Shown here: piece after piece, positions 38,518 through 47,377 of the stretch
How the letters are laid out: every line of letters begins with the position of its first letter
How positions within the stretch are numbered: the stretch's first letter is position 1
Origin: Verrucomicrobiota bacterium
Lineage (GTDB): Bacteria; Verrucomicrobiota; Verrucomicrobiia; Limisphaerales; JACRJY01
Reading direction: 5' to 3'
DNA length: 64,000 nt
Assembly: GCA_016235585.1 (NCBI GenBank)
Contig: JACRJY010000037.1
Coordinates: 1-64,000, forward strand
The notes under the pieces: generated by a model
Database searches by the model: none
Told to the model about the DNA's origin: nothing
What the model saw: only the letters and a program-made list of their open reading frames with translations
Translations under genes and position numbers: made by a program

Positions 38518-40440
38518 TTGAAGAATTCTTTTCATCCAGGTCCCGGTGCCCGGCGGGCCTGCTGCCTGTGGCTCCTCGCCCTCGGCGGCGCGCTGGCGGG
38601 CGCGGCGGAGTTGCGCGTGGAGATTTCCCCCGCCTTCGAGTCCGTCCCGCTGCAGCTTGATTCCGCCCGCCACCCGCTGCCCGGCGGCGAGACTATTGCC
38701 ATCACGCGCTTGAGCTATCTGCTCGGCGGCTTCGCGCTGGAGAAAACCGGCGGCGGCTGGGCGGAACTGCCCGGCCAGTTCGCGTGGCTCGACGCCGCGC
38801 GGAGTCGCAATCAATTCACTCTGGAGAACATTCCCGCTGGCGAATATCGCGCGTTCCGCTTCACCGTCGGACTCGATTCAGAAACGAACAAGGGCGACCC
38901 CGCGCGGCACCCCGCCGGCCATCCGCTCAATCCCAACCTCAACGGCCTGCACTGGACATGGCAGAGCGGCTACATCTTCCTCGCGCTGGAGGGGATGTTC
39001 ACGGAGCGCCGGCCTCCGGCCCGGCCCGATGGAAAACCGCCTGCTCCCAACGCCGTTTCGGAGAACGGCGCTCCGCGCGGCTTCTCCTACCACTTCGCCC
39101 GCGACCCGAACCGCACCGTCATCACGCTGCCCGTCCAGTTGAACCTGTCCGCCGCCAGCGCGCCGGGTGTGAAGCTCGCCTTCGATGTCGCCGCGCTGCT
39201 CAACGCCCCGCGCCGCCTCTCGCCCGCCCGCGACGGCGAGTCCACGCACTCGCGCGCGGATGATCCCATCGCAGCGGCGCTGAAGGCCAACCTGCCCGGC
39301 GCGTTTCAAGTCCGACAGATCGTCGCAGACACCCGCGCCGCCGCCGCGCCGGTGGTGAAGCCGCTTTACCTCCCGGCGAAATTCACGCCCTATCGCTTCA
39401 CCATGAGCGGCGTTTTTCCCGTGCCGGACTTGCCGAAAGACAACCCGCTCCTCGAAGAGCGCGTCGCGCTGGGCCGCGCGCTCTTCCACGAGAAACAATT
39501 ATCCCGCGACAACTCGCTCGCCTGCGCCTCATGCCACGTCGAGGCCGCCGCGTTCACCGACCCGCGCCGCTACAGCCTCGGCGTCGAGGCCCGCACCGGC
39601 ACGCGCAACGCGATGCCGCTGTTCAACCTCGCGTGGAAAAACAGCTTCTTCTGGGATGGCCGCGCGCCCTCGCTGCGCGCGCAGGCGCTGCTGCCCATTC
39701 AGGATCACACCGAGATGGATGAGAAGCTGGAGCGCGTAGTGGAAAAGCTCCAATCCTCCAAGCCGGAATATTTTCAAACCACTCCATCTCAAAATTCAAA
39801 ATTCAAAATTCAAAACTTGGATTACCCCGCCCTCTTCGCCGCCGCCTTCGACTCGCCGGAAATCACGCCGGAAAAAATCGGCCTCGCGCTGGAAAACTTT
39901 CTCCTCACCCTCACGAGCTTTGACTCCAAGTTCGACCGCGCCATGCGCGGCGCGGCGGAACTCACGGAACTGGAGAAGCGCGGCTTCGAGCTGTTCTTCA
40001 CCGAGTCCGACCCGCGCCGCGAGCAGTTCGGCGCGGACTGCTTCCACTGCCATGGCGGCGCGCTGTTCACCGACAACCAGTTTCACAACAACGGCCTCAT
40101 GGCGTTTTCGGACGAGGACACGGGCCGTTTCAAAGTCACGGGCAACGAATCAGACCGGGGGAAATTTTCCACGCCCAGCCTCCGCAACGTCGCCCTCACC
40201 GCGCCCTACATGCACGACGGGCGTTTCGCCACGCTGGAGGAGGTCACCCAGCACTATCATCGCGGCGTGCAACGCAGCCCGACGCTCGACCCGAACCTCG
40301 CCAAGCACCCGCGCGCCGGCCTGCCCATCGGCCCGGAAGACCAGCGCGCGCTCGTGGCGTTTATGAAAACGCTCACGGACGAAAAGTATCTTCCACCGCC
40401 GGCCGGTGAAAAAACTCAACGCTCATCATCAACTCCATGA
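38518..40440 (+). CDS. MbnP-like domain fused to di-haem cytochrome c peroxidase/MauG(MbnH)-like domain
   Basis: WTWQSGYIFLALEG (MbnP-like) then CASCH and CFHCH haem motifs; plausible TTG start at 38518 with signal peptide. Confidence 0.8.
   Translation: MKNSFHPGPGARRACCLWLLALGGALAGAAELRVEISPAFESVPLQLDSARHPLPGGETIAITRLSYLLGGFALEKTGGGWAELPGQFAWLDAARSRNQFTLENIPAGEYRAFRFTVGLDSETNKGDPARHPAGHPLNPNLNGLHWTWQSGYIFLALEGMFTERRPPARPDGKPPAPNAVSENGAPRGFSYHFARDPNRTVITLPVQLNLSAASAPGVKLAFDVAALLNAPRRLSPARDGESTHSRADDPIAAALKANLPGAFQVRQIVADTRAAAAPVVKPLYLPAKFTPYRFTMSGVFPVPDLPKDNPLLEERVALGRALFHEKQLSRDNSLACASCHVEAAAFTDPRRYSLGVEARTGTRNAMPLFNLAWKNSFFWDGRAPSLRAQALLPIQDHTEMDEKLERVVEKLQSSKPEYFQTTPSQNSKFKIQNLDYPALFAAAFDSPEITPEKIGLALENFLLTLTSFDSKFDRAMRGAAELTELEKRGFELFFTESDPRREQFGADCFHCHGGALFTDNQFHNNGLMAFSDEDTGRFKVTGNESDRGKFSTPSLRNVALTAPYMHDGRFATLEEVTQHYHRGVQRSPTLDPNLAKHPRAGLPIGPEDQRALVAFMKTLTDEKYLPPPAGEKTQRSSSTP
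39003..39074. repeat. GGAGCGCCG...CGGCGCTCC inverted repeat inside the MbnP-like domain
   Basis: Arms 39003-39011 / 39066-39074; related to 8368-8431. Confidence 0.75.
39791..39818. repeat. 4 x 7-bp tandem repeat inside the CCP domain
   Basis: aaaattc aaaattc aaaattc aaaactt. Confidence 0.93.
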
Positions 40441-41351
40441 AAAAAATCCTCCTCGCCCTCATCCTCGGCCTTGGCATGGAACCGCTGCCCGCCGCCGAGC
40501 GCACTGTCCTCACGGACACCAACCGCGTGCTGCTGACCCTGCGCGGCGACCAGCGCGTCATCGAGGCCAACGGCATTCCCGACCACGCGCCGGGGCAGTT
40601 CCCCAATCGCGGCAACCCGAACCGCATCGCGCCGCAGAACTACAGCTTCCGCGTGCCGGCGAAACCGCAGGCCGCCGCGCAACCGACCGACGCGAATCGC
40701 GGCTGGTTCGGCGTCGCGCTCAACGGCGTGCCGTTCGAGGCGGGCACGGCGGAATTCTGGAGCCGCGACTGGAAATACGAGGCCATTGGCGGCTCGATCA
40801 ACCTCGGCCTCGACGAGCACCGCGCGCACGTGCAGCCGACCGGCGCGTATCATTACCACGGTCTGCCGAACGGCCTCATCGCCAGCCTAGGCGGCGACGG
40901 GAAGAAGATGCTGCAGATCGGCTGGGCCGCCGACGGCTTTCCGATCTACACGAGCCACGCGCCCACGGACGCGAACGACCTCAAGAGCGCGCTGAAGAAA
41001 ATGCGTTCGAGCTACCAATTGAAAAAGGGCGCACGCCCCGGCGCACCCAACGGCCCCGGCGGAAAGTTCGACGGCGCGTTCACCGCCGACTACGAGTTCG
41101 TGAAGGGCAGCGGCGACCTGGACGAGTGCAACGGGCGCTTCGGCGTCACGCCGGAATTTCCGCAGGGCACCTATTACTACTGCCTCACGGTGGAGTTCCC
41201 CTTCGCGCCACGCTACTGGCGCGGCACGCCGGACGCGAGCTTTATGAAACGCGGCCCCGGCCCCGGTGATCCCGGTGGCCCCGGCGGCAAGGGCAAGGAT
41301 GGCAAAAAGAAAGGCCCGCCCGGACAAAAGAAGGGGCCGCCAGGCAAATAG
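40437..41351 (+). CDS. YHYH-domain protein
   Basis: Overlaps preceding stop by 4 nt (ATGA); GAYHYHGLPNGLI...QIGWAADGFPIYTSH. Confidence 0.88.
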   Translation: MKKILLALILGLGMEPLPAAERTVLTDTNRVLLTLRGDQRVIEANGIPDHAPGQFPNRGNPNRIAPQNYSFRVPAKPQAAAQPTDANRGWFGVALNGVPFEAGTAEFWSRDWKYEAIGGSINLGLDEHRAHVQPTGAYHYHGLPNGLIASLGGDGKKMLQIGWAADGFPIYTSHAPTDANDLKSALKKMRSSYQLKKGARPGAPNGPGGKFDGAFTADYEFVKGSGDLDECNGRFGVTPEFPQGTYYYCLTVEFPFAPRYWRGTPDASFMKRGPGPGDPGGPGGKGKDGKKKGPPGQKKGPPGK

Positions 41352-41510
41352 CAAAACTCCAGCTTCGCCAGCGGAGCAGTTGCTGAAAGCCTTCAAGACG
41401 GATTGGCAGCCATGAGCGTGGTTTCAGAAATCGGCCAGGGAGCGGGCGGCCCGTTTGCGCGGGTGAAACCTTGGTTGTCCCCGTTCCCCGCCTGTGCCAG
41501 TTTTCCACCG

Positions 41511-43430
41511 ATGCGTGCGCTTCGATTCATTGCGACCGCCGGGTTGGCGCTGGGATTAGCTGGCCGGGTCGGCGCGCAATCCCCGGAGTTGAGCCTGAAC
41601 CGGCAGGCGGGGCCGCTGCGCGTCGGCATCACAGGTGAAATCGGCCGCACCTACAGTTTGGAGGCCGCCCCGGCGCTCAACGGCACCAACGTCTGGACCT
41701 CGCTGCTGACCCTGACCCTCACGAACGGCCAGCAACATTGGTTTGATGCCGCAGCGGCCGGCTCTTCTCAACGGTTTTATCGCGTCGCCAAATTGAGCGG
41801 CCCCGCGCCCATGGAAGAGGCGCTGAATTTCCGGCTGATCGATCACACTGGCCGGTCGCACGAACTGGCCTATCACACGGAGGCGCGGGCGGTCGTGCTT
41901 GTTTTCACCGGCAACGGCTGCGCGAAAATGCCGCCGATGCTCGCCACGATCAAATCGCTGCGCGACCAGTTTGCCGGCCAGCAGGTGATCTTCTGGCTGG
42001 TGGATGCCAACGCGCCCGACACCCGCGACCGCATCGCCGCCGAAGCCGCGAACCTCGGCATTGATCTGCCGATCCTCCACGATGACGCCCAACTGGTCGC
42101 CCGCGCCTACCACGCCGGCACGACCACCGAGGCCATCGCCATCCGCACGACGGACTGGCGCATTTTTTATCGCGGTGCCATTGATGACCGTGTGGGCACC
42201 AATACTGTGGGCACCACCCAAGCGTATCTCGCCGACGTGCTGACCCAGTTTTTAGGAAACCAGTTCATTTCTCTCCAGCGCACGGTGGCGGAGGGAACCC
42301 CCATCGTTTTCAACCCACGACCCGAAGTTTCCTACGCCGCTGACATCGCGCCGCTGCTGATCGATCGCTGCGTGCGCTGCCACAGCCCTGGCAACATCGC
42401 GCCGTTTGCCCTGGCCAACTACAGCGTGGTCACCAACCGGGGACTCGCCATCAAGCGCCAGGTTCTCGCCGGGGAGATGCCGCCGTGGCACGCGGATCCG
42501 CGCTACGGCGTCTTCACCAACGACGCCGGGTTGACGCCAGCGCAAAAAGCCCTGCTAGTGCAATGGATTGATGACGGTATGCCGCGCGGACTGGGCGTGG
42601 ACGTGCTGGCTACGAATCTGACCACCACAAATTATCCCAATGCCTGGCCGGGCGAGTTGGGCCAGCCGGATTACATCGTCACCATCCCCCTGCAAAACAT
42701 TCCGGCCACCGGCGAATTGCCCTACCAATATCCGACCATCGTGATGACGAACACGTCCGCTTTATGGCTGCGTGCGGCGATCATACGCCCTGGCAACCCC
42801 CGTGTGGTGCATCATTGCCATGCGTTGACGGGCGTCGATTCAGGATCCATCGCCAGTTACAATCCCGGCACCAGGCCTGTGGCTTATCCCTCGGGCACTG
42901 GCAGGCAATTGGCCGCCTTCTCCTCGGTAAGATTTGAGATTCACTACACCCCGACGGGCGAGCTGGAAACCGATCAGACCCAACTGGGCCTTTATTTCGC
43001 GCCCGCTCCGCCCGCGATGGAGTTGGTGGCCGATAGGTTCAGCACCCATGACATTACCATTCTCCCTGGCGTGCGGGAATATGAACGGGAGGTGCAAGGC
43101 ACTCCGTCCACGACGAAAGATGTCTGGCTCTACGGAATGAGACCGCATATGCACTACCGCGGTGCCCGCTTTCAATACGAGGCGCTGTATCCGGACAGCA
43201 CCACGGAAGTTCTGCTTTCGGTTCCGAAATACGACTTTCACTGGCAGGCGACCTATCACTTGGCGCAACCGAAGCGGCTGCCGGCTGGCACTGTTCTTCG
43301 CGTCCGCGGGGCCTTTGATAACTCACCGCAAAACCCGCATAATCCCGACCCCAATGCAACGGTCTATCGCGGTTTGGGATCGGAAGACGAAATGTTCAGC
43401 GGGCATTTCTATTACGCCGTGATTCCGTAG
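41511..43430 (+). CDS. Secreted redoxin - cytochrome c - copper type II ascorbate-dependent monooxygenase-like fusion
   Basis: NFRLIDHTGRSHELAYH...VLVFTGNGCAKMP; CVRCH; GMRPHMHYRGARFQYEALYPDSTTEVLLSVPKYDFHWQATYHL. Confidence 0.8.
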   Translation: MRALRFIATAGLALGLAGRVGAQSPELSLNRQAGPLRVGITGEIGRTYSLEAAPALNGTNVWTSLLTLTLTNGQQHWFDAAAAGSSQRFYRVAKLSGPAPMEEALNFRLIDHTGRSHELAYHTEARAVVLVFTGNGCAKMPPMLATIKSLRDQFAGQQVIFWLVDANAPDTRDRIAAEAANLGIDLPILHDDAQLVARAYHAGTTTEAIAIRTTDWRIFYRGAIDDRVGTNTVGTTQAYLADVLTQFLGNQFISLQRTVAEGTPIVFNPRPEVSYAADIAPLLIDRCVRCHSPGNIAPFALANYSVVTNRGLAIKRQVLAGEMPPWHADPRYGVFTNDAGLTPAQKALLVQWIDDGMPRGLGVDVLATNLTTTNYPNAWPGELGQPDYIVTIPLQNIPATGELPYQYPTIVMTNTSALWLRAAIIRPGNPRVVHHCHALTGVDSGSIASYNPGTRPVAYPSGTGRQLAAFSSVRFEIHYTPTGELETDQTQLGLYFAPAPPAMELVADRFSTHDITILPGVREYEREVQGTPSTTKDVWLYGMRPHMHYRGARFQYEALYPDSTTEVLLSVPKYDFHWQATYHLAQPKRLPAGTVLRVRGAFDNSPQNPHNPDPNATVYRGLGSEDEMFSGHFYYAVIP

Positions 43431-43492
43431 GATCGATCATCCTTTGCCAGGTCACGCCTGTGCTTGAACCATCTATCAACCGGTTGGCCGTT

Positions 43493-46243
43493 ATGTTGTC
43501 AAACGCGTTCAGCCGCGCTCGTTGCCGGCTGATGATTTCTTCGGCCTGCGTGTTCGTGGTCGTTGCGCTCATGGCCCCCGCGCCTTGCGCCAGCGCCGCG
43601 CCCGCCGACCCGAACGCCACGCCGCAGGCCGACGCCCTGTGGAGCCGCCTGGAATACTTTCGCAGCCGCGACCTGTTCCTCTTCGGCCAGCATCACGCGA
43701 ACCTTTACGGCATCAACACCAACAACGCCCGCTGGCTCACCGACAACAACTCGAACACCAACCGCTCGGACGTGAAGTCCGTCACCGGCTCGCACCCCGC
43801 GCTGTTCGGCTTCAGCCCGACGGTGGTCGTCGGCATGGCCCCGAACCCGGAATCGTGGTTGAGCGTGGCCGAGTGGCAGAACCGCATCAAGGACGCGCAC
43901 CGCTGGGGCGGCGTCATCCAGATTTATTATCCGCCGGAAAAAGTCTTCTACACCAACGGCTGGGTCGAGCCGACGCTGGATTCCGTGCAGACCAACGGCC
44001 TCCACTACGCCGCGCTCACGAACCACATCCACGCCTTCGCCGATATGCTCGACGGCCTGCTCGACGACAGCGGCGATCCGATCCCCATCGTGCTGCGCCC
44101 GTGGCACGAGCACACGGGCGGGTGGTTCTGGTGGTCGCCCGGCAACAACGCGACCGACAAGCAGCAATACATCAACCTCTTCCGCTCCACCGTGGACATC
44201 CTGCGCGCGCGCGGCCACAACAGCAGCCTCACCGCACTCTCGCCGTCCGGCCACCGGCTCGGCGTGGACCGCGAATATCTCTTCGCCTACCCCGGCGACG
44301 GCTACGTGGACATCTTCGGCTTCGACATGTATTTCCTGGCCCCGCGCGATTACGTGGATCAGGGCGGCGGCTATCCGACGAACTCCAAGAGCTTCACACT
44401 CGACACGCAGTTCTGGGAGGCCATCAACGTCACCGCCGACGCCGTGCTCGACAAGGAAACCAACGGCATCACCAAGCTCATGGCCATCGCCGAGTTCGGC
44501 CCGCCCGACGGCATCTGGGGGAACACGAACCTTACCGCGCAGACCGCGACAAATTTTTACGACGGCCTGTTCCTGCCCGGCCTCACGGCGAACGTCACCC
44601 TCGCCCGCCGCCAGCTCATCAGCTACGCGATGGTCTGGCGCAACGCCAGCGTCAGCCACGGCTGGATGCCCAACACCACGCACGGCGGCGTGCAGGACAC
44701 GGTGGATTTTTACAACGCCATCCGCGTGTCGTTCCTCAATGAACAAGGCGCGCACTGGCGGCTGGAAAATAATTTCAGCGACGCGCAGGCCGCGCTGCCG
44801 TTGTCGGTTCCAACCGGAGCGACCGCGCCGACCTTCGGCACCAACGTCCCGAACCTTCCGCTTCCGGGAATCGCCACGAACTCCCGTTCGGCGAACTTCA
44901 ACCCCGCCGCCACCAACGTCCTCGAAACCACCGCCGGCGAAGCGCTCGCCTTTGACGGCGATTTGCGGAGCTACACGATGGAGGCCTGGCTCAAGCTCGA
45001 CACGCTCCCGCCCAACGGCGGCCGCAGCGTCATCATCAGCGCGAAGCCCGCCGGCACAAACGACGCGCACGCGAACTACGTCTTCCACGTCACCGACACC
45101 GGGCGGCTCGCGGTGACGTTTGGCGACGGCGCGACGAACTCCGCCACGCTCCTCGCGCCCGCCGTGCTCACCGTCACGACCGGCGCGTGGGCGCACGCGA
45201 GCCTGGCCTTCGACCAGCCGAACAACCGCTTCCGTTTCACGCTGAACGGCAACCGCCAGTTCACCGCGAACTCCGCCGCCTTCCGCCCGACGCCCGTTCA
45301 AGCCAGCCGCGTCACCCTCGGCGGCTGGCGCGCGCCGGCGGGTGGCTTCACAAATTTGTTCGACGGGCGGCTCGATGAAATCCGCTTCACCGCGTCGCTG
45401 CTCGCGACCAACCTGCTCCTCTACTCGAACACCGCGCCGGTGGTTTCCGCGCTCGCCGACCTGACCATCGCCGAGGACACCGCCACACCCGCGCTCGCGT
45501 TCACCATCAGCGACGCGGAAACTGCGGCGAGCCAGCTCACGCTGTCGGGCGTGTCGTCGAACACCAACCTCGTCGCGGCCAATGGAATTGCCCTCGGCGG
45601 CAGCGGCTCCAACCGCACCGTGACCGTCACGCCGCTGACGAACCAGTTCGGCACCGCGACCATCACCGTCACCGTGAGCGACGGCTTTGCCAGCACAAAT
45701 GAAACCTTCCTCCTCACCGTCACCAGCGTGAACGACGTGCCGGTGCTCGCGCCTGTCGCCAACCGCACCGTCAACGCGGGCGACACGTTGACCGTCACCA
45801 ACTCGGTGACGGACGTTGACCTGCCGCCGCAACTGCTGATCTTCAGCCTGCTCACCGCGCCATCCAACGCCTCGCTCAACGCGACAAGCGGAGTCTTTGC
45901 GTGGCGGCCCGGACTCGCACTGGCCGGCACGACCAACTCCGTCACAATTTCCGTCGCTGACAGCGGCGCGCCCACCTTGAGCGCCACGCAAAATTTTTCC
46001 GTGGTGATCGGCCTGCCCACGGCCCCCGGCATCAGCACGCCCATTCTCACCAACGGGCGCTTCCGCCTGCTCATCACCGGCGCGACCGGGGCGGACTTCA
46101 ATTACACGGTGGAAACCTCCGCCGACCTCGTGACGTGGCAGGCGCTCTCGTCCACCAACCCGCCCGCCGCGCCATTCTTCTGGCTGGACACGCGGGCCAG
46201 CAACTTCTCCACGCTCTTTTACCGCGTGCTGCTCGGGCCGTGA
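43493..46243 (+). CDS. GH26-like glycoside hydrolase with LamG and Ig/cadherin-like modules
   Basis: LFLFGQHHANLYGIN...IPIVLRPWHEHTGGWFWWSPGN...LMAIAEFGPPDGIWG. Confidence 0.87.
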   Translation: MLSNAFSRARCRLMISSACVFVVVALMAPAPCASAAPADPNATPQADALWSRLEYFRSRDLFLFGQHHANLYGINTNNARWLTDNNSNTNRSDVKSVTGSHPALFGFSPTVVVGMAPNPESWLSVAEWQNRIKDAHRWGGVIQIYYPPEKVFYTNGWVEPTLDSVQTNGLHYAALTNHIHAFADMLDGLLDDSGDPIPIVLRPWHEHTGGWFWWSPGNNATDKQQYINLFRSTVDILRARGHNSSLTALSPSGHRLGVDREYLFAYPGDGYVDIFGFDMYFLAPRDYVDQGGGYPTNSKSFTLDTQFWEAINVTADAVLDKETNGITKLMAIAEFGPPDGIWGNTNLTAQTATNFYDGLFLPGLTANVTLARRQLISYAMVWRNASVSHGWMPNTTHGGVQDTVDFYNAIRVSFLNEQGAHWRLENNFSDAQAALPLSVPTGATAPTFGTNVPNLPLPGIATNSRSANFNPAATNVLETTAGEALAFDGDLRSYTMEAWLKLDTLPPNGGRSVIISAKPAGTNDAHANYVFHVTDTGRLAVTFGDGATNSATLLAPAVLTVTTGAWAHASLAFDQPNNRFRFTLNGNRQFTANSAAFRPTPVQASRVTLGGWRAPAGGFTNLFDGRLDEIRFTASLLATNLLLYSNTAPVVSALADLTIAEDTATPALAFTISDAETAASQLTLSGVSSNTNLVAANGIALGGSGSNRTVTVTPLTNQFGTATITVTVSDGFASTNETFLLTVTSVNDVPVLAPVANRTVNAGDTLTVTNSVTDVDLPPQLLIFSLLTAPSNASLNATSGVFAWRPGLALAGTTNSVTISVADSGAPTLSATQNFSVVIGLPTAPGISTPILTNGRFRLLITGATGADFNYTVETSADLVTWQALSSTNPPAAPFFWLDTRASNFSTLFYRVLLGP

Positions 46244-46273
46244 GGGAATACGCTGCGCCCGAAGCATCCGTGC

Positions 46274-47377
46274 ATGAACACAAAATTGATCTCGCTCTTG
46301 ACTGCGGCGGCCAGCGCCAGCACACAACTTCTCCACGCCCACCTCATCGGTAACGGGCCGCATGACCACGGCGCGATGAAATACGATTTCAGCGTGCGAC
46401 CACCGGCTGGCGTTCTGCTCGCGCAGGCCGCCCGCCCGGCTTCGCCCGCGTCGCCCGCGCCTGTCGCCGCAAATAATTCCAGCAACTCGGCGAAGGCCGC
46501 GCCCTTTCAGGCCTTTGCGCCCAAGGTGAGGACGCGCGCGGATGCAAACTTCCTCTACGTCGAGTCCGACGGGATGCCCGCGCACAACATGATGGTGGGC
46601 ATCACCGCGTGGCAGCAGCAGGTGCCGTTGCCGCAGCCCTACACCGGCAACAACGCGTGGCGCATCCCGCTCAACCCGATGCCGTCGAAAAATCCCGTGT
46701 CCATCAAGGGCCGCTTCCTGCGCGGGGCCATCGCGCTCGCGGCGAACGGCATTCCCATTTTCAACCCACAGAACAATCGCGGCGAAGTCGCGCAGGAGAT
46801 CGGCGAACTCGATCAATGGGGCGGCCACTGCGGGCGCGCGGATGATTATCATTACCACGCCACGCCGTTTCATTTGCAGAGCGTGGTGGGGAAGGGACTG
46901 CCCGTCGCCTACGCGCTCGATGGTTATCCAATTTACGGCCTCACCGAGCCGGACGGTTCCTCGCCGACGAAACTCGACGTGTTCAACGGCCACGAACTTC
47001 CCGGCCTCGGCTACCACTACCACGGCTCGACGAAGTATCCCTACGTCAACGGCGGCTTCCACGGCGAGGTCGTCGAGCGCGACGGGCAGGTGGATCCGCA
47101 GCCGCGCGCACAGCCGATGCGCGAGGCGGGCGCGCCGTTGCGCGGTGCGCGCATCACCGGCTTCACGTCGAAGGAGAGCAAGAGCTACAGCCTCAAATAC
47201 GAAGTCAGCGGCGAGACGCGCCACGCGAACTACACGCTCAACGATGACAAGTCGGTGAAGTTCGATTTCGTGGACGGGCGCGGCCAGGTGAAATCGGAAA
47301 CTTTCACGCCGCGCCCGCGCGGCCCCGGCGGCGGGCAGAAGGGAAAAGGCGGGCAGAAGAAGGGAGAACGGAAATGA
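46274..47377 (+). CDS. YHYH-domain protein
   Basis: ADDYHYHATPFHLQSVVGKGLPVAYALDGYPIYGL. Confidence 0.88.
   Translation: MNTKLISLLTAAASASTQLLHAHLIGNGPHDHGAMKYDFSVRPPAGVLLAQAARPASPASPAPVAANNSSNSAKAAPFQAFAPKVRTRADANFLYVESDGMPAHNMMVGITAWQQQVPLPQPYTGNNAWRIPLNPMPSKNPVSIKGRFLRGAIALAANGIPIFNPQNNRGEVAQEIGELDQWGGHCGRADDYHYHATPFHLQSVVGKGLPVAYALDGYPIYGLTEPDGSSPTKLDVFNGHELPGLGYHYHGSTKYPYVNGGFHGEVVERDGQVDPQPRAQPMREAGAPLRGARITGFTSKESKSYSLKYEVSGETRHANYTLNDDKSVKFDFVDGRGQVKSETFTPRPRGPGGGQKGKGGQKKGERK

Noticed and set aside
43499-47224. 1241-aa minus-strand ORF
   Set aside because: Antisense to the GH26 and YHYH genes; composition-driven open frame.
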